DNA from: Streptomyces asoensis
GTDB taxonomy: Bacteria; Actinomycetota; Actinomycetes; Streptomycetales; Streptomycetaceae
Assembly: GCF_016860545.1 (NCBI RefSeq)
Contig: NZ_BNEB01000002.1
Location: forward strand, 930,001-994,000
Direction of reading: 5' to 3'
Length of the DNA stretch: 64,000 bases
Below are positions 16,874-26,227 of the stretch, piece after piece. A program made the position numbers and the translations under genes. The notes under the pieces were generated by a model. The model searched no databases. It was given only the letters and a program-made list of their open reading frames with translations, and was not told the DNA's origin. Each line of letters opens with the position of its first letter. The first letter of the stretch is position 1.

Positions 16874-17017
16874 CGGGGCGCGGGGTGCGGGGGCGGGCCC
16901 TGGTCACGGGGTGTGGGGGCGGGAGCGGGGCGGGCGAGGGCGGAGGTGACCGGGGCGGAGGTGGCCGGGGCCGGGGTGACGCAGGCGACTCTTCGGCGCA
17001 GGCTGTTCCCTAGGGGC
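16874..17017 (+). other. Low-complexity G-rich intergenic DNA
   Basis: No gene. G-rich, short imperfect tandem units of the type GCGGAGGTGACCGGG recur between about 16935 and 16982. No terminator stem was found for the XRE-cupin gene apart from this tract. Confidence 0.5.
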
Positions 17018-17053
17018 AAGCGACCGCTTAGTATGCGATCGACCGGTCGGATC
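17018..17053 (+). promoter_or_regulatory. Two operator-like palindromes upstream of the acyl-CoA dehydrogenase operon
   Basis: AAGCGACCGCTT (17018-17029) has 5-bp arms around a 2-base centre, the same 5-2-5 design as the site at 9928. GATCGACCGGTCGGATC (17037-17053) is a second near-palindrome centred on CGACCGGTCG. They lie 36-71 bases before the first gene of the operon. The cognate regulator is not next to them. Confidence 0.5.
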
Positions 17054-17088
17054 GCCGGTCGGACGACGCAGTCCCGTGGAGGCTCCGC

Positions 17089-18060
17089 ATGCAGGCATGG
17101 CAGGTGCACGAGAACGGCGAGCCGAGCGAGGTGATGCGGCTCGAGGAGGTGGAGCGGCCCACGCCCGGCGAGGGCCAGGTCCTGCTCAGGGTGCGTGCCG
17201 CCAACGTCAACTTCCCGGACGTGCTGATGGTCCGGGGCCACTACCAGGTGCGGCCCCCGCTGCCGTTCACTCCCGGCGTCGAGATCTGCGGCGAGACCGA
17301 GGACGGCCGCCGCGTGATCGCCAACCCGGCGCTGCCGTACGGCGGTTTCGCCGAGTACGCGGTCGCCGACGCGGCCGCGCTGCTGCCCGCCCCCGGGGCG
17401 CTGGACGACGCCGAGGCCGCCGCGCTGCACATCGGCTACCAGACGGGCTGGTTCGGCCTGCACCGCAGGGCGCACCTGGAGGCCGGCGAGACGCTGCTCG
17501 TGCACGCCGCCGCCGGAGGCGTCGGCAGCGCGGCCGTGCAGCTCGGGAAGGCCGCGGGCGCGACCGTCATCGGCGTCGTGGGCGGCGCCGAGAAGGCCGC
17601 GGTGGCCCGGGAACTGGGCTGCGACGTGGTGATCGACCGCCGGACCGAGGACGTCGTGGGCGCCGTGAAGGCGGCCACCGGCGGCCGGGGCGCCGACGTG
17701 ATCTACGACCCCGTCGGCGGCGAGGCCTACGCCCAGTCCGCGAAGGCCGTCGCCTTCGAGGGCCGGATCGTGGTCGTCGGCTTCGCGAGCGGCACCATCC
17801 CGAACCCGGCGCTGAACCACGCCCTCGTCAAGAACTACTCGATCCTCGGCCTGCACTGGGGCCTGTACAACACCAAGAACCCGAAGCTGGTCCAGCACTG
17901 CCACGAGCAGCTCACCGAGCTGACCGCCCGGGGCGCGATCCGGCCGCTGGTGAGTGAGCGCGTCCCGCTCGGCGAGGCCGCGGCCGCCGTGCAGCGGGTC
18001 GGCGACGGCGTCACCACCGGCCGCATCGCCGTCGTACCGCAGAACGGAGCCGCCGTATGA
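17089..18060 (+). CDS. Zinc-independent NADPH:quinone oxidoreductase-like MDR protein
   Basis: 323 residues of the medium-chain dehydrogenase/reductase superfamily, without the structural or catalytic zinc ligands. GroES-like N-terminal half (VNFPDVLMVRG, PGVEICGE), then a Rossmann motif (HAAAGGVGSAAVQLGKAAGA). It reduces quinones or enoyl-type carbonyls with NADPH. It is the first gene of a three-gene operon with two acyl-CoA dehydrogenases, and its stop overlaps the next start (ATGA). An enoyl-thioester or quinone reductase step beside a beta-oxidation-like oxidation is plausible. Confidence 0.92.
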   Translation: MQAWQVHENGEPSEVMRLEEVERPTPGEGQVLLRVRAANVNFPDVLMVRGHYQVRPPLPFTPGVEICGETEDGRRVIANPALPYGGFAEYAVADAAALLPAPGALDDAEAAALHIGYQTGWFGLHRRAHLEAGETLLVHAAAGGVGSAAVQLGKAAGATVIGVVGGAEKAAVARELGCDVVIDRRTEDVVGAVKAATGGRGADVIYDPVGGEAYAQSAKAVAFEGRIVVVGFASGTIPNPALNHALVKNYSILGLHWGLYNTKNPKLVQHCHEQLTELTARGAIRPLVSERVPLGEAAAAVQRVGDGVTTGRIAVVPQNGAAV

Positions 18061-19241
18061 CCGACGCAGCCGAACTCGAGCGCCGCACAGCGCAGTTGCT
18101 GGCCGAGCACCCGCCCGCCGACACGGACCCGGCCGACTTCCTCAAGGCCCGCTTCGACGCGGGCCTGGCCTGGGTCCACTACCCCGAAGGGCTCGGCGGA
18201 CTGGGCGCGCCCCGCTCCCTCCAGGCCGCCGTGGACGCCGAGCTGGCGGCCGCCGGCGCCCCGGACAACGACCCGCGGCGCATCGGCATCGGCCTCGGTA
18301 TGGCCGCGCCGACCATCCTGCGCTACGGCACCGAGGAGCAGAAGCGCCGGTTCCTGCGGCCCCTGTGGGTGGGCGAGGAGGTCTGGTGCCAGCTGTTCAG
18401 CGAGCCCGGCGCCGGATCCGACCTGGCCGCGCTCGGCACCCGAGCCGTCCGTGAGGCCGGGGGCGACTGGATCGTCAACGGGCAGAAGGTCTGGACGTCC
18501 AGCGCGCACGTCGCCCGCTGGGCCATCCTCATCGCCCGCACCGACCCGGACCTGCCCAAGCACGCGGGCATCACCTACTTCGTGTGCGACATGACCGACC
18601 CCGGCGTCGAGGTCCGGCCGCTGCGCCAGATCACCGGCGAGGCCGAGTTCAACGAGGTGTTCCTCACCGACGTGCGCATCCCCGACGCGCACCGCCTCGG
18701 TGACGTCGGCGACGGCTGGCGGGTCGCGCAGACCACCCTCATGAACGAACGCGTCTCCATCGGCGGCATGCGGCTGCCCCGCGAGGGCGGCATGATCGGC
18801 CCGGTCTCGAAGACCTGGCGCGAGCGGCCCGAACTGCGCACCCACGACCTGCACCAGCGGCTGCTGAAGCTCTGGGTGGAGGCCGAGGCGGCCCGTCTCA
18901 CCGGCGAACGCCTGCGCCAGCAGCTCGTCGCCGGCCAGCCCGGCTACGAGGGCTCCGGCATGAAGCTGGCGTTCGCCCGCCTCAACCAGGAGATCAGCGG
19001 CCTGGAGGTCGAACTCCGCGGTGAGGAAGGCCTGTTGTACGACGACTGGACGATGCGCCGCCCGGAGCTGGTGGACTTCACCGGCCGGGACGCCGGATAC
19101 CGCTACCTGCGCTCCAAGGGCAACAGCATCGAGGGCGGGACCAGCGAGGTCCTGCTGAACATCGTCGCCGAGCGCGTCCTGGGCCTGCCGTCCGAGCCGC
19201 GCACCGACAAGGACGTCGCCTGGAAGGACCTCGCCCGATGA
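18057..19241 (+). CDS. Acyl-CoA dehydrogenase, catalytic (alpha-like) subunit
   Basis: 394 residues. FAD/substrate loop LFSEPGAGSDLAALGTRA, VWTSSAH, and near the C terminus GNSIEGGTSEVLLNIVAERV, where the Glu of EGGTSE is the expected catalytic base. It overlaps both neighbours by 4 bases (ATGA at each end). The tight coupling with a second, shorter acyl-CoA dehydrogenase that lacks this motif fits an alpha2beta2 enzyme of the mycobacterial FadE28/FadE29 type. The substrate is unknown; branched, aromatic or steroid side chains are typical for this group. Confidence 0.93.
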   Translation: MTDAAELERRTAQLLAEHPPADTDPADFLKARFDAGLAWVHYPEGLGGLGAPRSLQAAVDAELAAAGAPDNDPRRIGIGLGMAAPTILRYGTEEQKRRFLRPLWVGEEVWCQLFSEPGAGSDLAALGTRAVREAGGDWIVNGQKVWTSSAHVARWAILIARTDPDLPKHAGITYFVCDMTDPGVEVRPLRQITGEAEFNEVFLTDVRIPDAHRLGDVGDGWRVAQTTLMNERVSIGGMRLPREGGMIGPVSKTWRERPELRTHDLHQRLLKLWVEAEAARLTGERLRQQLVAGQPGYEGSGMKLAFARLNQEISGLEVELRGEEGLLYDDWTMRRPELVDFTGRDAGYRYLRSKGNSIEGGTSEVLLNIVAERVLGLPSEPRTDKDVAWKDLAR

Positions 19242-20320
19242 GCGCACAGCCCGATCTGCTCTACTCCGAGGAGGAGGAGGCGCTGCGCGCCGCCGTCCGC
19301 GACCTGCTCGCCGACCACTGCGACGCCCCCGCGGTCATCGCGCGCACGGAGTCGGACGCGCCGCACGACCTCGCCGCCTGGAAGGCGCTCTCCGACGGCA
19401 TGGGTCTCGCGGGGCTGCTGGTGCCCGAGCGGCTGGGCGGCCAGGGCGCCTCCCACCGCGAAGTCGCCGTGGTGCTGGAGGAGTTGGGGCGTGCCGTCGC
19501 CCCCGTGCCCTATCTGACCAGTGCCGTCGTCGCCACGGAGGCGCTGCTGGCCGTCGGGGACGAGGAACTGCTCGGCCGACTGGCGTCCGGGCGGACGATC
19601 GGCGCCCTCGCGGTCGGCCTGCACACCGCGCCGGGTGCCGCGCCGAAGGCGGTGCGCGTCGAGGACGGCCTGCTCCGGGGAGAGGTGTCCGCCGTCGCGG
19701 ACGCCGCCGTCGCCGACGTGCTGCTGGTGCCGGCCGACGACGGCGGGCTGTACGCGGTCGACGCCTCGGCCGTGACCGTCACCCCGCAGGTGTCCTTCGA
19801 CCTCACCCGCCCGCTCGCGACGGTGACCCTCACCGGTGCCCCCGGCCGCCGCCTCGGCGACGCCGGACCCGCCGTGCGCCGCGCCCTGCGGGCCGGGGCC
19901 GGACTGCTCGCCTCCGAGCAACTCGGCCTCGCCGACTGGGCGTTGACCGAGACCGTGCGCTACCTCAAGGAGCGCAAGCAGTTCAACCGGCCGGTCGGCG
20001 GTTTCCAGGCCGTCAAGCACCGGCTGGCGCAGCTGTGGCTGGAGGTCGTCAACCTCCGGGCCGTCGCCCGGGGTGCCGCCGACGCCCTGGCGACCGGCGC
20101 GGACGTCGACATCGCGGTCGCCGTCGCGCAGGCGTACGCGGCGGGGGTCGCCGTGCACGCCGCGGAGGAGGCGCTGCAACTGCACGCCGGGATCGGGATG
20201 ACCTGGGAACACCCGGTCCACCTCAACCTCAAGCGCGCGAAGGCCGATTCGATCGCGTACGGGACCGCGGGCGCCCACCGGGACGCCGTGGCCGAACTGG
20301 TCGACCTGCGGGCTCCCTGA
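19238..20320 (+). CDS. Acyl-CoA dehydrogenase, beta-like subunit without the catalytic Glu motif
   Basis: 360 residues. The acyl-CoA dehydrogenase fold is clear (LLVPERLGGQGASHREVAVV, ERKQFNRPVGGFQAVKHRLA, LQLHAGIGMTWEHPVHLNLK), but the C terminus ends in YGTAGAHRD instead of the EGTSE motif, so the usual catalytic base is missing. In heterotetrameric FadE pairs one subunit carries FAD contacts or structure only. It is coupled to the complete homologue at 18057 by a 4-base overlap. Confidence 0.92.
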   Translation: MSAQPDLLYSEEEEALRAAVRDLLADHCDAPAVIARTESDAPHDLAAWKALSDGMGLAGLLVPERLGGQGASHREVAVVLEELGRAVAPVPYLTSAVVATEALLAVGDEELLGRLASGRTIGALAVGLHTAPGAAPKAVRVEDGLLRGEVSAVADAAVADVLLVPADDGGLYAVDASAVTVTPQVSFDLTRPLATVTLTGAPGRRLGDAGPAVRRALRAGAGLLASEQLGLADWALTETVRYLKERKQFNRPVGGFQAVKHRLAQLWLEVVNLRAVARGAADALATGADVDIAVAVAQAYAAGVAVHAAEEALQLHAGIGMTWEHPVHLNLKRAKADSIAYGTAGAHRDAVAELVDLRAP

Positions 20321-20497
20321 CCCGCCCCGCTCCGCCGGTGCAGCCCGCCCCCGCCCGGGGCGGGCTCCTCCGTGTCCGCGGCCGGAAGGAGTGAACAACC
20401 GGCGGCGGACCGGCCAACTCCTGCCGTGCGCGGGTTCCCTGACCGCGCGACAGCCCATACTCCCTGTGGTCCGGCCCGCCCCGCAGGGAGGAACAAC

Positions 20498-21358
20498 ATG
20501 GCTCTCGTCACCCGCCGCCGCGTGCTCACCGGTCTCGGCGCCACGGCCGCCGCGGTGCTCGCGCCGCCCGCCGGCAGCGCCTTCGCCGCCGGACGGCGGC
20601 ACGGCCCCCACCCGCTGTGGCGGGCCCACGCCCACAACGACTACGAGCATCCCCGTCCGCTCCTCGACGCCCTCGACCACCGCTTCGGCAGCGTCGAGGC
20701 CGACATCTTCCTCGTCGACGGCGAGCTGCTCGTCGCCCACTCGGCGGACCGGCTCGACCCCGCCCGCACCCTCGACTCCCTCTATCTCGCCCCGCTCGCC
20801 GCCCGGGTGCGCGCCGGGCACGGCTCGGTGTACCCGGGGTACCGGCAGCCCCTCCAGCTGCTCATCGACATCAAGACCGAGGGCGCGTCGACCTATCTCG
20901 AACTCGACCGCCGACTCGGCCGCTACAAGGGCCTGTTCACCACCTACGCCCACGGCCGTGTCCGCTCCGGTGCGGTCACCGCCGTCGTCTCCGGCGACCG
21001 CGCGGCCCGCGCCCCCATGGAGGCGCAGACCGTCCGACGGGCCTTCTACGACGGCCGGCTCGCCGACCTCGGCACCTCTCAGGCGTCGTTCGCCTCGCTG
21101 ATCAGCGACAACTGGACGCTCAATTTCACCTGGTCGGGCATCGGCGCCTTCCCCGAGGCGGAGCGGCAGAAGCTGCGGACCATCGTGCGCACCGCCCACG
21201 CCCGGGGGCAGCGGCTGCGGTTCTGGGCGACGCCCGACCTCGCGGGACCCGCCCGGGACGCGCTGTGGGCCGAACTCCTCGACGCCGGGGTCGACCACCT
21301 GAACACCGACGACCTGGCCGGGCTGGAGGCCTTCCTCGACGCCCGCCGGACGGCGTGA
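20498..21358 (+). CDS. Secreted PI-PLC/glycerophosphodiester phosphodiesterase-like protein (Tat signal)
   Basis: 286 residues from ATG 20498 behind AGGGAGG. A twin-arginine signal (TRRRVLTGLGATAAA, cleavage near SAFAA) exports it. The mature protein opens with HAHNDYEHPRPLL, then SVEADIFLVDGELLVAHS: a TIM-barrel phosphodiesterase pattern with the paired acidic residues, closest to the AIM6/GDPD-like family. It probably hydrolyses a phosphodiester of lipid or wall origin outside the membrane. Monocistronic; follows the dehydrogenase operon after 177 bases. Confidence 0.88.
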   Translation: MALVTRRRVLTGLGATAAAVLAPPAGSAFAAGRRHGPHPLWRAHAHNDYEHPRPLLDALDHRFGSVEADIFLVDGELLVAHSADRLDPARTLDSLYLAPLAARVRAGHGSVYPGYRQPLQLLIDIKTEGASTYLELDRRLGRYKGLFTTYAHGRVRSGAVTAVVSGDRAARAPMEAQTVRRAFYDGRLADLGTSQASFASLISDNWTLNFTWSGIGAFPEAERQKLRTIVRTAHARGQRLRFWATPDLAGPARDALWAELLDAGVDHLNTDDLAGLEAFLDARRTA

Positions 21359-21494
21359 CCCCTTCGGGCGGCCGTCCCCGACCCTGCACGACACCACTCG
21401 TTCGGCGGACGGATCAGCCGCACGGACGAACATCGCGTTGGGTCACACTTGCGCCCGAACGGTGTGAGAACGGACCTGGCGCAGGAGGTTGACG

Positions 21495-21689
21495 GTGGCC
21501 ATCTCGATTTCCGCGGTGCTGTTTCTGCTGATCCTGGCGGTGATCTTCACGCGCAACGGCGGGCTCAAGGTCTCGCACGGCCTGGTCTGCCTGCTGCTCG
21601 GGTTCCTGCTGGCCGGCACCGGCATGGCTCCCACCATCCACAGCGGTCTCACGGCCACCGCCGACATCGTCGGCAGCCTCCGGCCGTGA
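21495..21689 (+). CDS. Small two-TM membrane protein
   Basis: 64 residues. GTG 21495 is chosen over TTG 21489 because AGGAGG (21483-21488) is 6 bases before the GTG but abuts the TTG. Two membrane helices (about 4-18 and 29-46) flank a short basic loop (TRNGGLKVSHG). Similar tiny proteins occur widely in Streptomyces; function unknown. It lies head to tail with the phosphodiesterase and converges on the glycosidase gene. Confidence 0.75.
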   Translation: MAISISAVLFLLILAVIFTRNGGLKVSHGLVCLLLGFLLAGTGMAPTIHSGLTATADIVGSLRP

Positions 21690-21721
21690 GGCCGCTGCGG
21701 TTTTGCTCCTGAACCGGACGG

Positions 21722-22951
21722 CTACTCGGTGAAGACCCCGATGCCGTTCGCCACCGGCCGCTCATAGCCGTCGGACGGATGGTTGCGGACCGTGACGCGG
21801 GCCGACCCCGCGGGACGGGCCACCAGGGTCGACGAGCCGCCGCCGTCCAGGCTGAACCCCTCGGTCGCGCCGAGGCTCTTCAGCGCGGCGGCGACCTCGG
21901 CGATCGTCAGGCCCCTGCGGTAGGCGGTGGCGCCGTCCAGCGCGAACAGGAAGACCCGCTTCCCGCCGTTGCCGATACCCACCGCCGTGCGCACCGCCGA
22001 GACCGATGTGTCCAGGCCCGCCGGCGCCTTGGCACCCGACAGGATCGGATAGCCGCCCACGGCGAAGCCGTACGCCGAACCGGCCGCCGAGGTGAGCCCG
22101 TAGCGCACCGCCACCGCCTGGCCCTTGACGAGCCGTTTCAGGCGCTGCGCACCCGCCTCCCGGCCGACGAGGACCGTGGTGCCGGCCGCGATGGTGCCGC
22201 TGCCCGGCGCGGCCGACGTCGACACGACCCGGCCCTTGCGGACCGTCACCTCGTAGGTGCGGGTGCTGCACGCGGCAGCCCGTTCGGTGTCCGTGCCGCA
22301 GGTGGCCCGCTTGCGCGAGACACCGCCCCAGTCCGAGGTGTACGCGCCGACGGAGTTCTCGGGCAGCGCGTACTGGTTGACACCGCCCAGCGGCAGCCGC
22401 CGTCCCCGGATGCTGTACGACCCGTCGAGGGACAGGCTGTCGAGCCGGGCCCTGCCGTCGGTGCCGACGCCGACCACGGCCCTGGTGTCCGTACCCGGAG
22501 GCAGTGCCGGTCCGAACCGCTGGGCGTCGGGGACCGCACCCTTGAGCACCCTCCCGTTCGCGATCGCCGGCCCCACGCTCGCCCCGGTCGCCTCGACGCC
22601 CGGGTGCTGCGTCTCGCTGATGTTGAAGAAGTCGCCGTTGATGCCGGCGACCGCGTTCCGGCTGTCCGCCAGTGAGGAGACGGCCGCCCGGGACGCGACC
22701 GCCCCCGGGTACAACAGGCCGAGGCGCACATGGGTGTTGGTGAGATCGACGCTGAGCACGTGCGCGTGCGCCGTCCCCGCGGCCGCCGGGAGGTCGTACT
22801 GGCGGTATGCCACGCCGGCCGCCACGGTGGTCCAGGTCGCGGCGTCGGCCGGGGCCGCCCCGGCGAGCGCCGCACCGGCCACCGTGCCGAGCGCCACGAG
22901 CAGCGTCACCGCCTTTCTGCCTTCTCCGGACCGCTGCTGATGTCGTGTCAC
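21722..22951 (-). CDS. Secreted phosphodiester glycosidase (NAGPA domain) protein
   Basis: 409 residues from GTG 22951 (GGGGGG site). A Sec signal peptide ends near ADAAT (residues ~38-40). The NAGPA/DUF2233 domain is recognisable by RNAVAGINGDFFN (around 98-110), FAVGGYPIL, AVGIGNGGKRVFLFALDGAT and the C-terminal GATEGFSLDGGGSSTL. The mammalian relative uncovers mannose-6-phosphate; bacterial ones are thought to cleave phosphodiester-linked sugars of envelope polymers. Together with the phosphodiesterase at 20498 it suggests extracellular phosphodiester turnover here. Confidence 0.9.
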   Translation of the reverse strand: MTRHQQRSGEGRKAVTLLVALGTVAGAALAGAAPADAATWTTVAAGVAYRQYDLPAAAGTAHAHVLSVDLTNTHVRLGLLYPGAVASRAAVSSLADSRNAVAGINGDFFNISETQHPGVEATGASVGPAIANGRVLKGAVPDAQRFGPALPPGTDTRAVVGVGTDGRARLDSLSLDGSYSIRGRRLPLGGVNQYALPENSVGAYTSDWGGVSRKRATCGTDTERAAACSTRTYEVTVRKGRVVSTSAAPGSGTIAAGTTVLVGREAGAQRLKRLVKGQAVAVRYGLTSAAGSAYGFAVGGYPILSGAKAPAGLDTSVSAVRTAVGIGNGGKRVFLFALDGATAYRRGLTIAEVAAALKSLGATEGFSLDGGGSSTLVARPAGSARVTVRNHPSDGYERPVANGIGVFTE

Positions 22952-23179
22952 TGACCCCCCTGGGTTGTTTGGTCCGCAACCATCTCATGACCTGCGGGAA
23001 CGTCCGCGGGAGGGCGTGGGTGAAGACCACGGGAACGGGTGAGGAATCCCACGATTGCGGGTGGCGCGTACCGCCGTTCGGCCGCGCCGCCGGACCGCCT
23101 GTGCTAACGCACGCGCGGGTCGGGAGTGCGAGGGGCCCGGGGCGTGCGGGCTCGGGGGTGGGGGCGACGGCCGGCCGGG

Positions 23180-24385
23180 TCAGCCGTCGTCGCCCGTCCG
23201 CTCGTCGCCCGTCCGCTCGTCGTACGGGGTGAAGTGGGCCGGGGCGTGGTCGATCGGGAGGTCGGGTCGCCAGGCGGTCAGGGACTGGGCGCTGCACTCG
23301 AACAGGGACGGCGGCAGGCGGTCCAGCGGGTACCAGCGCCAGTCGCCGACGCTCTCGCCCGGCTGGTCGGCCGGCTCGCCCTCCCAGTCGGTGACGACGG
23401 CGCCCACGGTCATCCGCACGACGCCACCGACCTGGTCGAGCGACGTGCCGAGCAGCCGTACCCGCGCCGGGTCGGCCCGCAGCCCGGTCTCCTCGCGCAG
23501 CTCCCGCACGACCGTGTCGCGCAGCGACTCCCCGGGTTCCACCGTGCCGCCCGGCAGCTCCCAGGTGCCCCGGCGATGACGGCCCAGCAGCAGCCCTCGG
23601 GGACCGTGCAGGATGGCGCCGACGCCGATCGCCGCGTGGGCGACGGGCGGGCGGCCGCTGCGCGGGCGGGCGAGCACGCGGGCCGGGCGCCGGGCCCGGA
23701 ACACGCGGTACGCGGCCGGGTTCCCGGGGTCGGGCGATGTCACCGGCACGACGTCCGTCACGTGCAGCCCGTGCGCGGTGAGCAGTTCCTCCCACACCTC
23801 GGGGGCCGGTACCCACATGTGGACCGTCGTGCCGCCACTGCCGGCGAACCGCAGGGTCTCCGGCCGGGCGACCGCCTCCGCGGTCGGCCCCTGTCCCAGG
23901 GAGTTGGTGTGCAGCACGGAGAAGCACAGCGTGCCGCCCGGCGCGAGGGCGGTCGCGAGCGCGGGAAGGAGGCGCCGCGGGTCGACGTAGGGGACCGCGC
24001 CGACGGAGTAGATCACGTCGTACGGCGGCGCGGTCCGCAGGTGCTCGACGGCGTCGGCCCGGATCAGCCGCAGCCCGGGCAGCGAACCGTACCGGTCCCG
24101 GGCGCGCTCGATCTGGCCCGGTGCGAGATCGACCGCGTCGACGGTCGCACCGTGCGCGCCGACCAGCCGGGCGGCATGACGGGCCGTTCCGCAGCCGAGG
24201 TCCAGGACCCGCCGGCCCGTCAGCTCACCGAGGAACGACTCGTCCGGCCCCGCGCCGGGAAAGCCCCAGTCGATCCGGTCCGCCTCCGCGAGCGCCGTGC
24301 CGCGCCGCAGGTGGTGCGTGGCGTACGCCTGCCAGGCCTCGGCGTTTAGGGACTCCGGGCCGCCGGGGGCGAGGGGACGGGGCAT
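23180..24385 (-). CDS. Fused SAM-dependent methyltransferase - NUDIX hydrolase
   Basis: 401 residues starting at ATG 24385 with GGAGG 8 bases upstream. Residues ~1-235 are a class I methyltransferase ([36 protein letters not shown]). Residues ~250-375 are a NUDIX domain with a complete box inside [14 protein letters not shown] plus [10 protein letters not shown]. The C terminus ends in a 5-residue tandem repeat (DERTG twice), produced by two copies of a 15-bp unit near 23185-23215. Such fusions are recurrent in Streptomyces; substrates are unknown. Confidence 0.92.
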   Translation of the reverse strand: MPRPLAPGGPESLNAEAWQAYATHHLRRGTALAEADRIDWGFPGAGPDESFLGELTGRRVLDLGCGTARHAARLVGAHGATVDAVDLAPGQIERARDRYGSLPGLRLIRADAVEHLRTAPPYDVIYSVGAVPYVDPRRLLPALATALAPGGTLCFSVLHTNSLGQGPTAEAVARPETLRFAGSGGTTVHMWVPAPEVWEELLTAHGLHVTDVVPVTSPDPGNPAAYRVFRARRPARVLARPRSGRPPVAHAAIGVGAILHGPRGLLLGRHRRGTWELPGGTVEPGESLRDTVVRELREETGLRADPARVRLLGTSLDQVGGVVRMTVGAVVTDWEGEPADQPGESVGDWRWYPLDRLPPSLFECSAQSLTAWRPDLPIDHAPAHFTPYDERTGDERTGDDG

Positions 24386-24479
24386 GGGCGGGCCTCCACG
24401 GGACGACGGTCGGTGCTCACCGGGCCAGACGATTCTTACCGGACCCGGCGTGCGGCAACCGCGGGCCGCCCGCCGTCGC

Positions 24480-24929
24480 TCAGTGCACGGGGTGCTTGCT
24501 GAGGATGGACACCCGGTTGAAGGCGTTGATGGTGACGGCCACCCAGATCACCGCCGAGACCTGGTCGTCCGTGAGCACGTCGAGGGCGTCGGCGTAGGCG
24601 CTCTCCTGCGTCGCGGCGTCGCAGGGCACCGTGGTCGCCTCGGCCAGCGCCAGCGCGGCGCGCTCCAGAGGGGTGAACAGCTCGGTGTCCCGCCAGGCGG
24701 CCAGGACACCCAGCCGCCGGGTGTCCTCACCCGCGCGCAGGGCGGCCCGGGTGTGCACGTCGAGACAGAAGGCGCAGCCGTTGAGCTGCGAGACGCGCAG
24801 GTTGATCAGTTCCACGACGGAGCGCTCGAGTCCGGCGTCGGCGGCGGTGGCCCGGACGGCCTCGGACGTCTGGACCAGCGCGTGGTACGCCTTGGGGCTC
24901 TGCTTGTCTATGAAGATCCGTCGAGTCAT
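24480..24929 (-). CDS. AhpD/carboxymuconolactone decarboxylase-like protein
   Basis: 149 residues. The AhpD-like motif [18 protein letters not shown] (about 51-68) has the redox Cys pair and downstream His of alkylhydroperoxidase-type CMD proteins. It probably has peroxidase or disulfide activity in the cytosol. It starts 17 bases after the stop of the YhgE-like membrane protein gene and is very likely in its operon. Confidence 0.92.
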   Translation of the reverse strand: MTRRIFIDKQSPKAYHALVQTSEAVRATAADAGLERSVVELINLRVSQLNGCAFCLDVHTRAALRAGEDTRRLGVLAAWRDTELFTPLERAALALAEATTVPCDAATQESAYADALDVLTDDQVSAVIWVAVTINAFNRVSILSKHPVH

Positions 24930-24946
24930 AGCTGGTCATCAAACCA

Positions 24947-26227
24947 TCAGGCGGGCTGCGGGGTGAGACGGCGGTGGCCCTTGCGGTCGTAGTAGGAGGC
25001 CATCGCGAAGCCGAACAGCAGCCCCGCGGCCGCCCCGATCGCGATCATGGTCCAGGCCCGGGTCAGTCCGGCGTCGCCGCGCGCGTCGAAGTAGAGGATC
25101 GCCCGGACGCCGTCGCTGAGCTGGCGCATGGGCTCGAAGTGCGACAGGAAGCGGTAGAAACCGGGGACGGCCTGGAGCGGGACGGTGGCGCCCGAGGAGG
25201 GCAGGCCGAGCACGATGAACACGAACATGGACACCAGCTGGCCGATCCCGCCGAAGGCCGCGTTGATGGCCTGGACGCCGAGGCCCACCGCGAGGGACGC
25301 GCAGTAGGAGTAGATCCACAGCAGCGGGATGTGCGTCGCGTCCATGCCGAGGGCGCTGACGCACGCCAGCAGGACGAGGGAGACGCTCAGGACCGTGATG
25401 CCGGCCGTCATGAGCATCTTCAGCAGCAGCGTCTGGGTACGGCTGATCGGCACCGTCGGCAGCCGGGTGTGCCAGGGGCCGATCTCGTTGTCGGCGTAAC
25501 CGAGGGCGGTGTCCACGCCGTTGCTGATGACGTTGCCGCCCATGAAGCCGGCCAGCACCAGCAGCAGGGTGTAGTAGAAGGCGCTCAGGCCGAGCCCGCT
25601 GTGGTCACCGAGCGCGTGGCCGACCTCGGTGGCGACGAGGACCGGATCGGCGAGCAGCAGCTTCCGCGTCGAGTCCGCTCCGGGGGCGGCCGCCGTCAGC
25701 CGTTCCCCGATGGTCCGCGAGGCCTGCTGCGCAGCCGTGGTGGTGATCTTGCTCGCCAGCGAGGAACCGAGGCTTCCCTTCGCGGGGTTGGTCAGGACGG
25801 TCAGCGTGGGCCGCGCCGTGGCGTGCGTGGTGGTGAGCGCGGTCACGGAGTCGGTGAAGTCCGCGGGGACGACCAGGGCGCCGTAGACCTTGCCCGAGTC
25901 CAGCTCGTCCTGGGCCTCGGCCCGGGTCAGCGTGCGCCACTGCGCCGTGTCGTCGGAGGAGTCAGAGGTGATGGCGGCGGCGATCTGCGTGCCCAGGTTC
26001 TGCCGCTGTCCGGCCGGAGGCTTGCCGGTGTCGCCGTTGACCAGGGCGATCGGAAGGTGGTGCAGGTCCTGCTGCGGGCTGACGACACCGCCCATGTAGA
26101 GCAGCGACAGCAACAGGGCGAGCAGCCCGGTGAGGACCGTGGGCACCAGCCACAGTCGGGGGCGGCGCAGGAGCACGACGGCGCGTGCCTGCGGTCCGGT
26201 GGCGGGGGTCGTGCCGTCGGCGGTCAT
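24947..26227 (-). CDS. YhgE/Pip-like ABC-2-type membrane protein
   Basis: 426 residues from ATG 26227 (GGAG site). One N-terminal helix (~22-45), a large extracytoplasmic domain (~50-200) with the YhgE-type segments PIALVNGDTG and YGALVVPADF, then five helices with PSSGATVPLQAVPGFYRFLS and a basic tail. Homologues are phage-infection-protein (Pip) and type VII-like or ABC-2 exporter relatives. No ATPase gene is adjacent. The role is export or envelope scaffolding by family, not proven. Confidence 0.88.
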   Translation of the reverse strand: MTADGTTPATGPQARAVVLLRRPRLWLVPTVLTGLLALLLSLLYMGGVVSPQQDLHHLPIALVNGDTGKPPAGQRQNLGTQIAAAITSDSSDDTAQWRTLTRAEAQDELDSGKVYGALVVPADFTDSVTALTTTHATARPTLTVLTNPAKGSLGSSLASKITTTAAQQASRTIGERLTAAAPGADSTRKLLLADPVLVATEVGHALGDHSGLGLSAFYYTLLLVLAGFMGGNVISNGVDTALGYADNEIGPWHTRLPTVPISRTQTLLLKMLMTAGITVLSVSLVLLACVSALGMDATHIPLLWIYSYCASLAVGLGVQAINAAFGGIGQLVSMFVFIVLGLPSSGATVPLQAVPGFYRFLSHFEPMRQLSDGVRAILYFDARGDAGLTRAWTMIAIGAAAGLLFGFAMASYYDRKGHRRLTPQPA

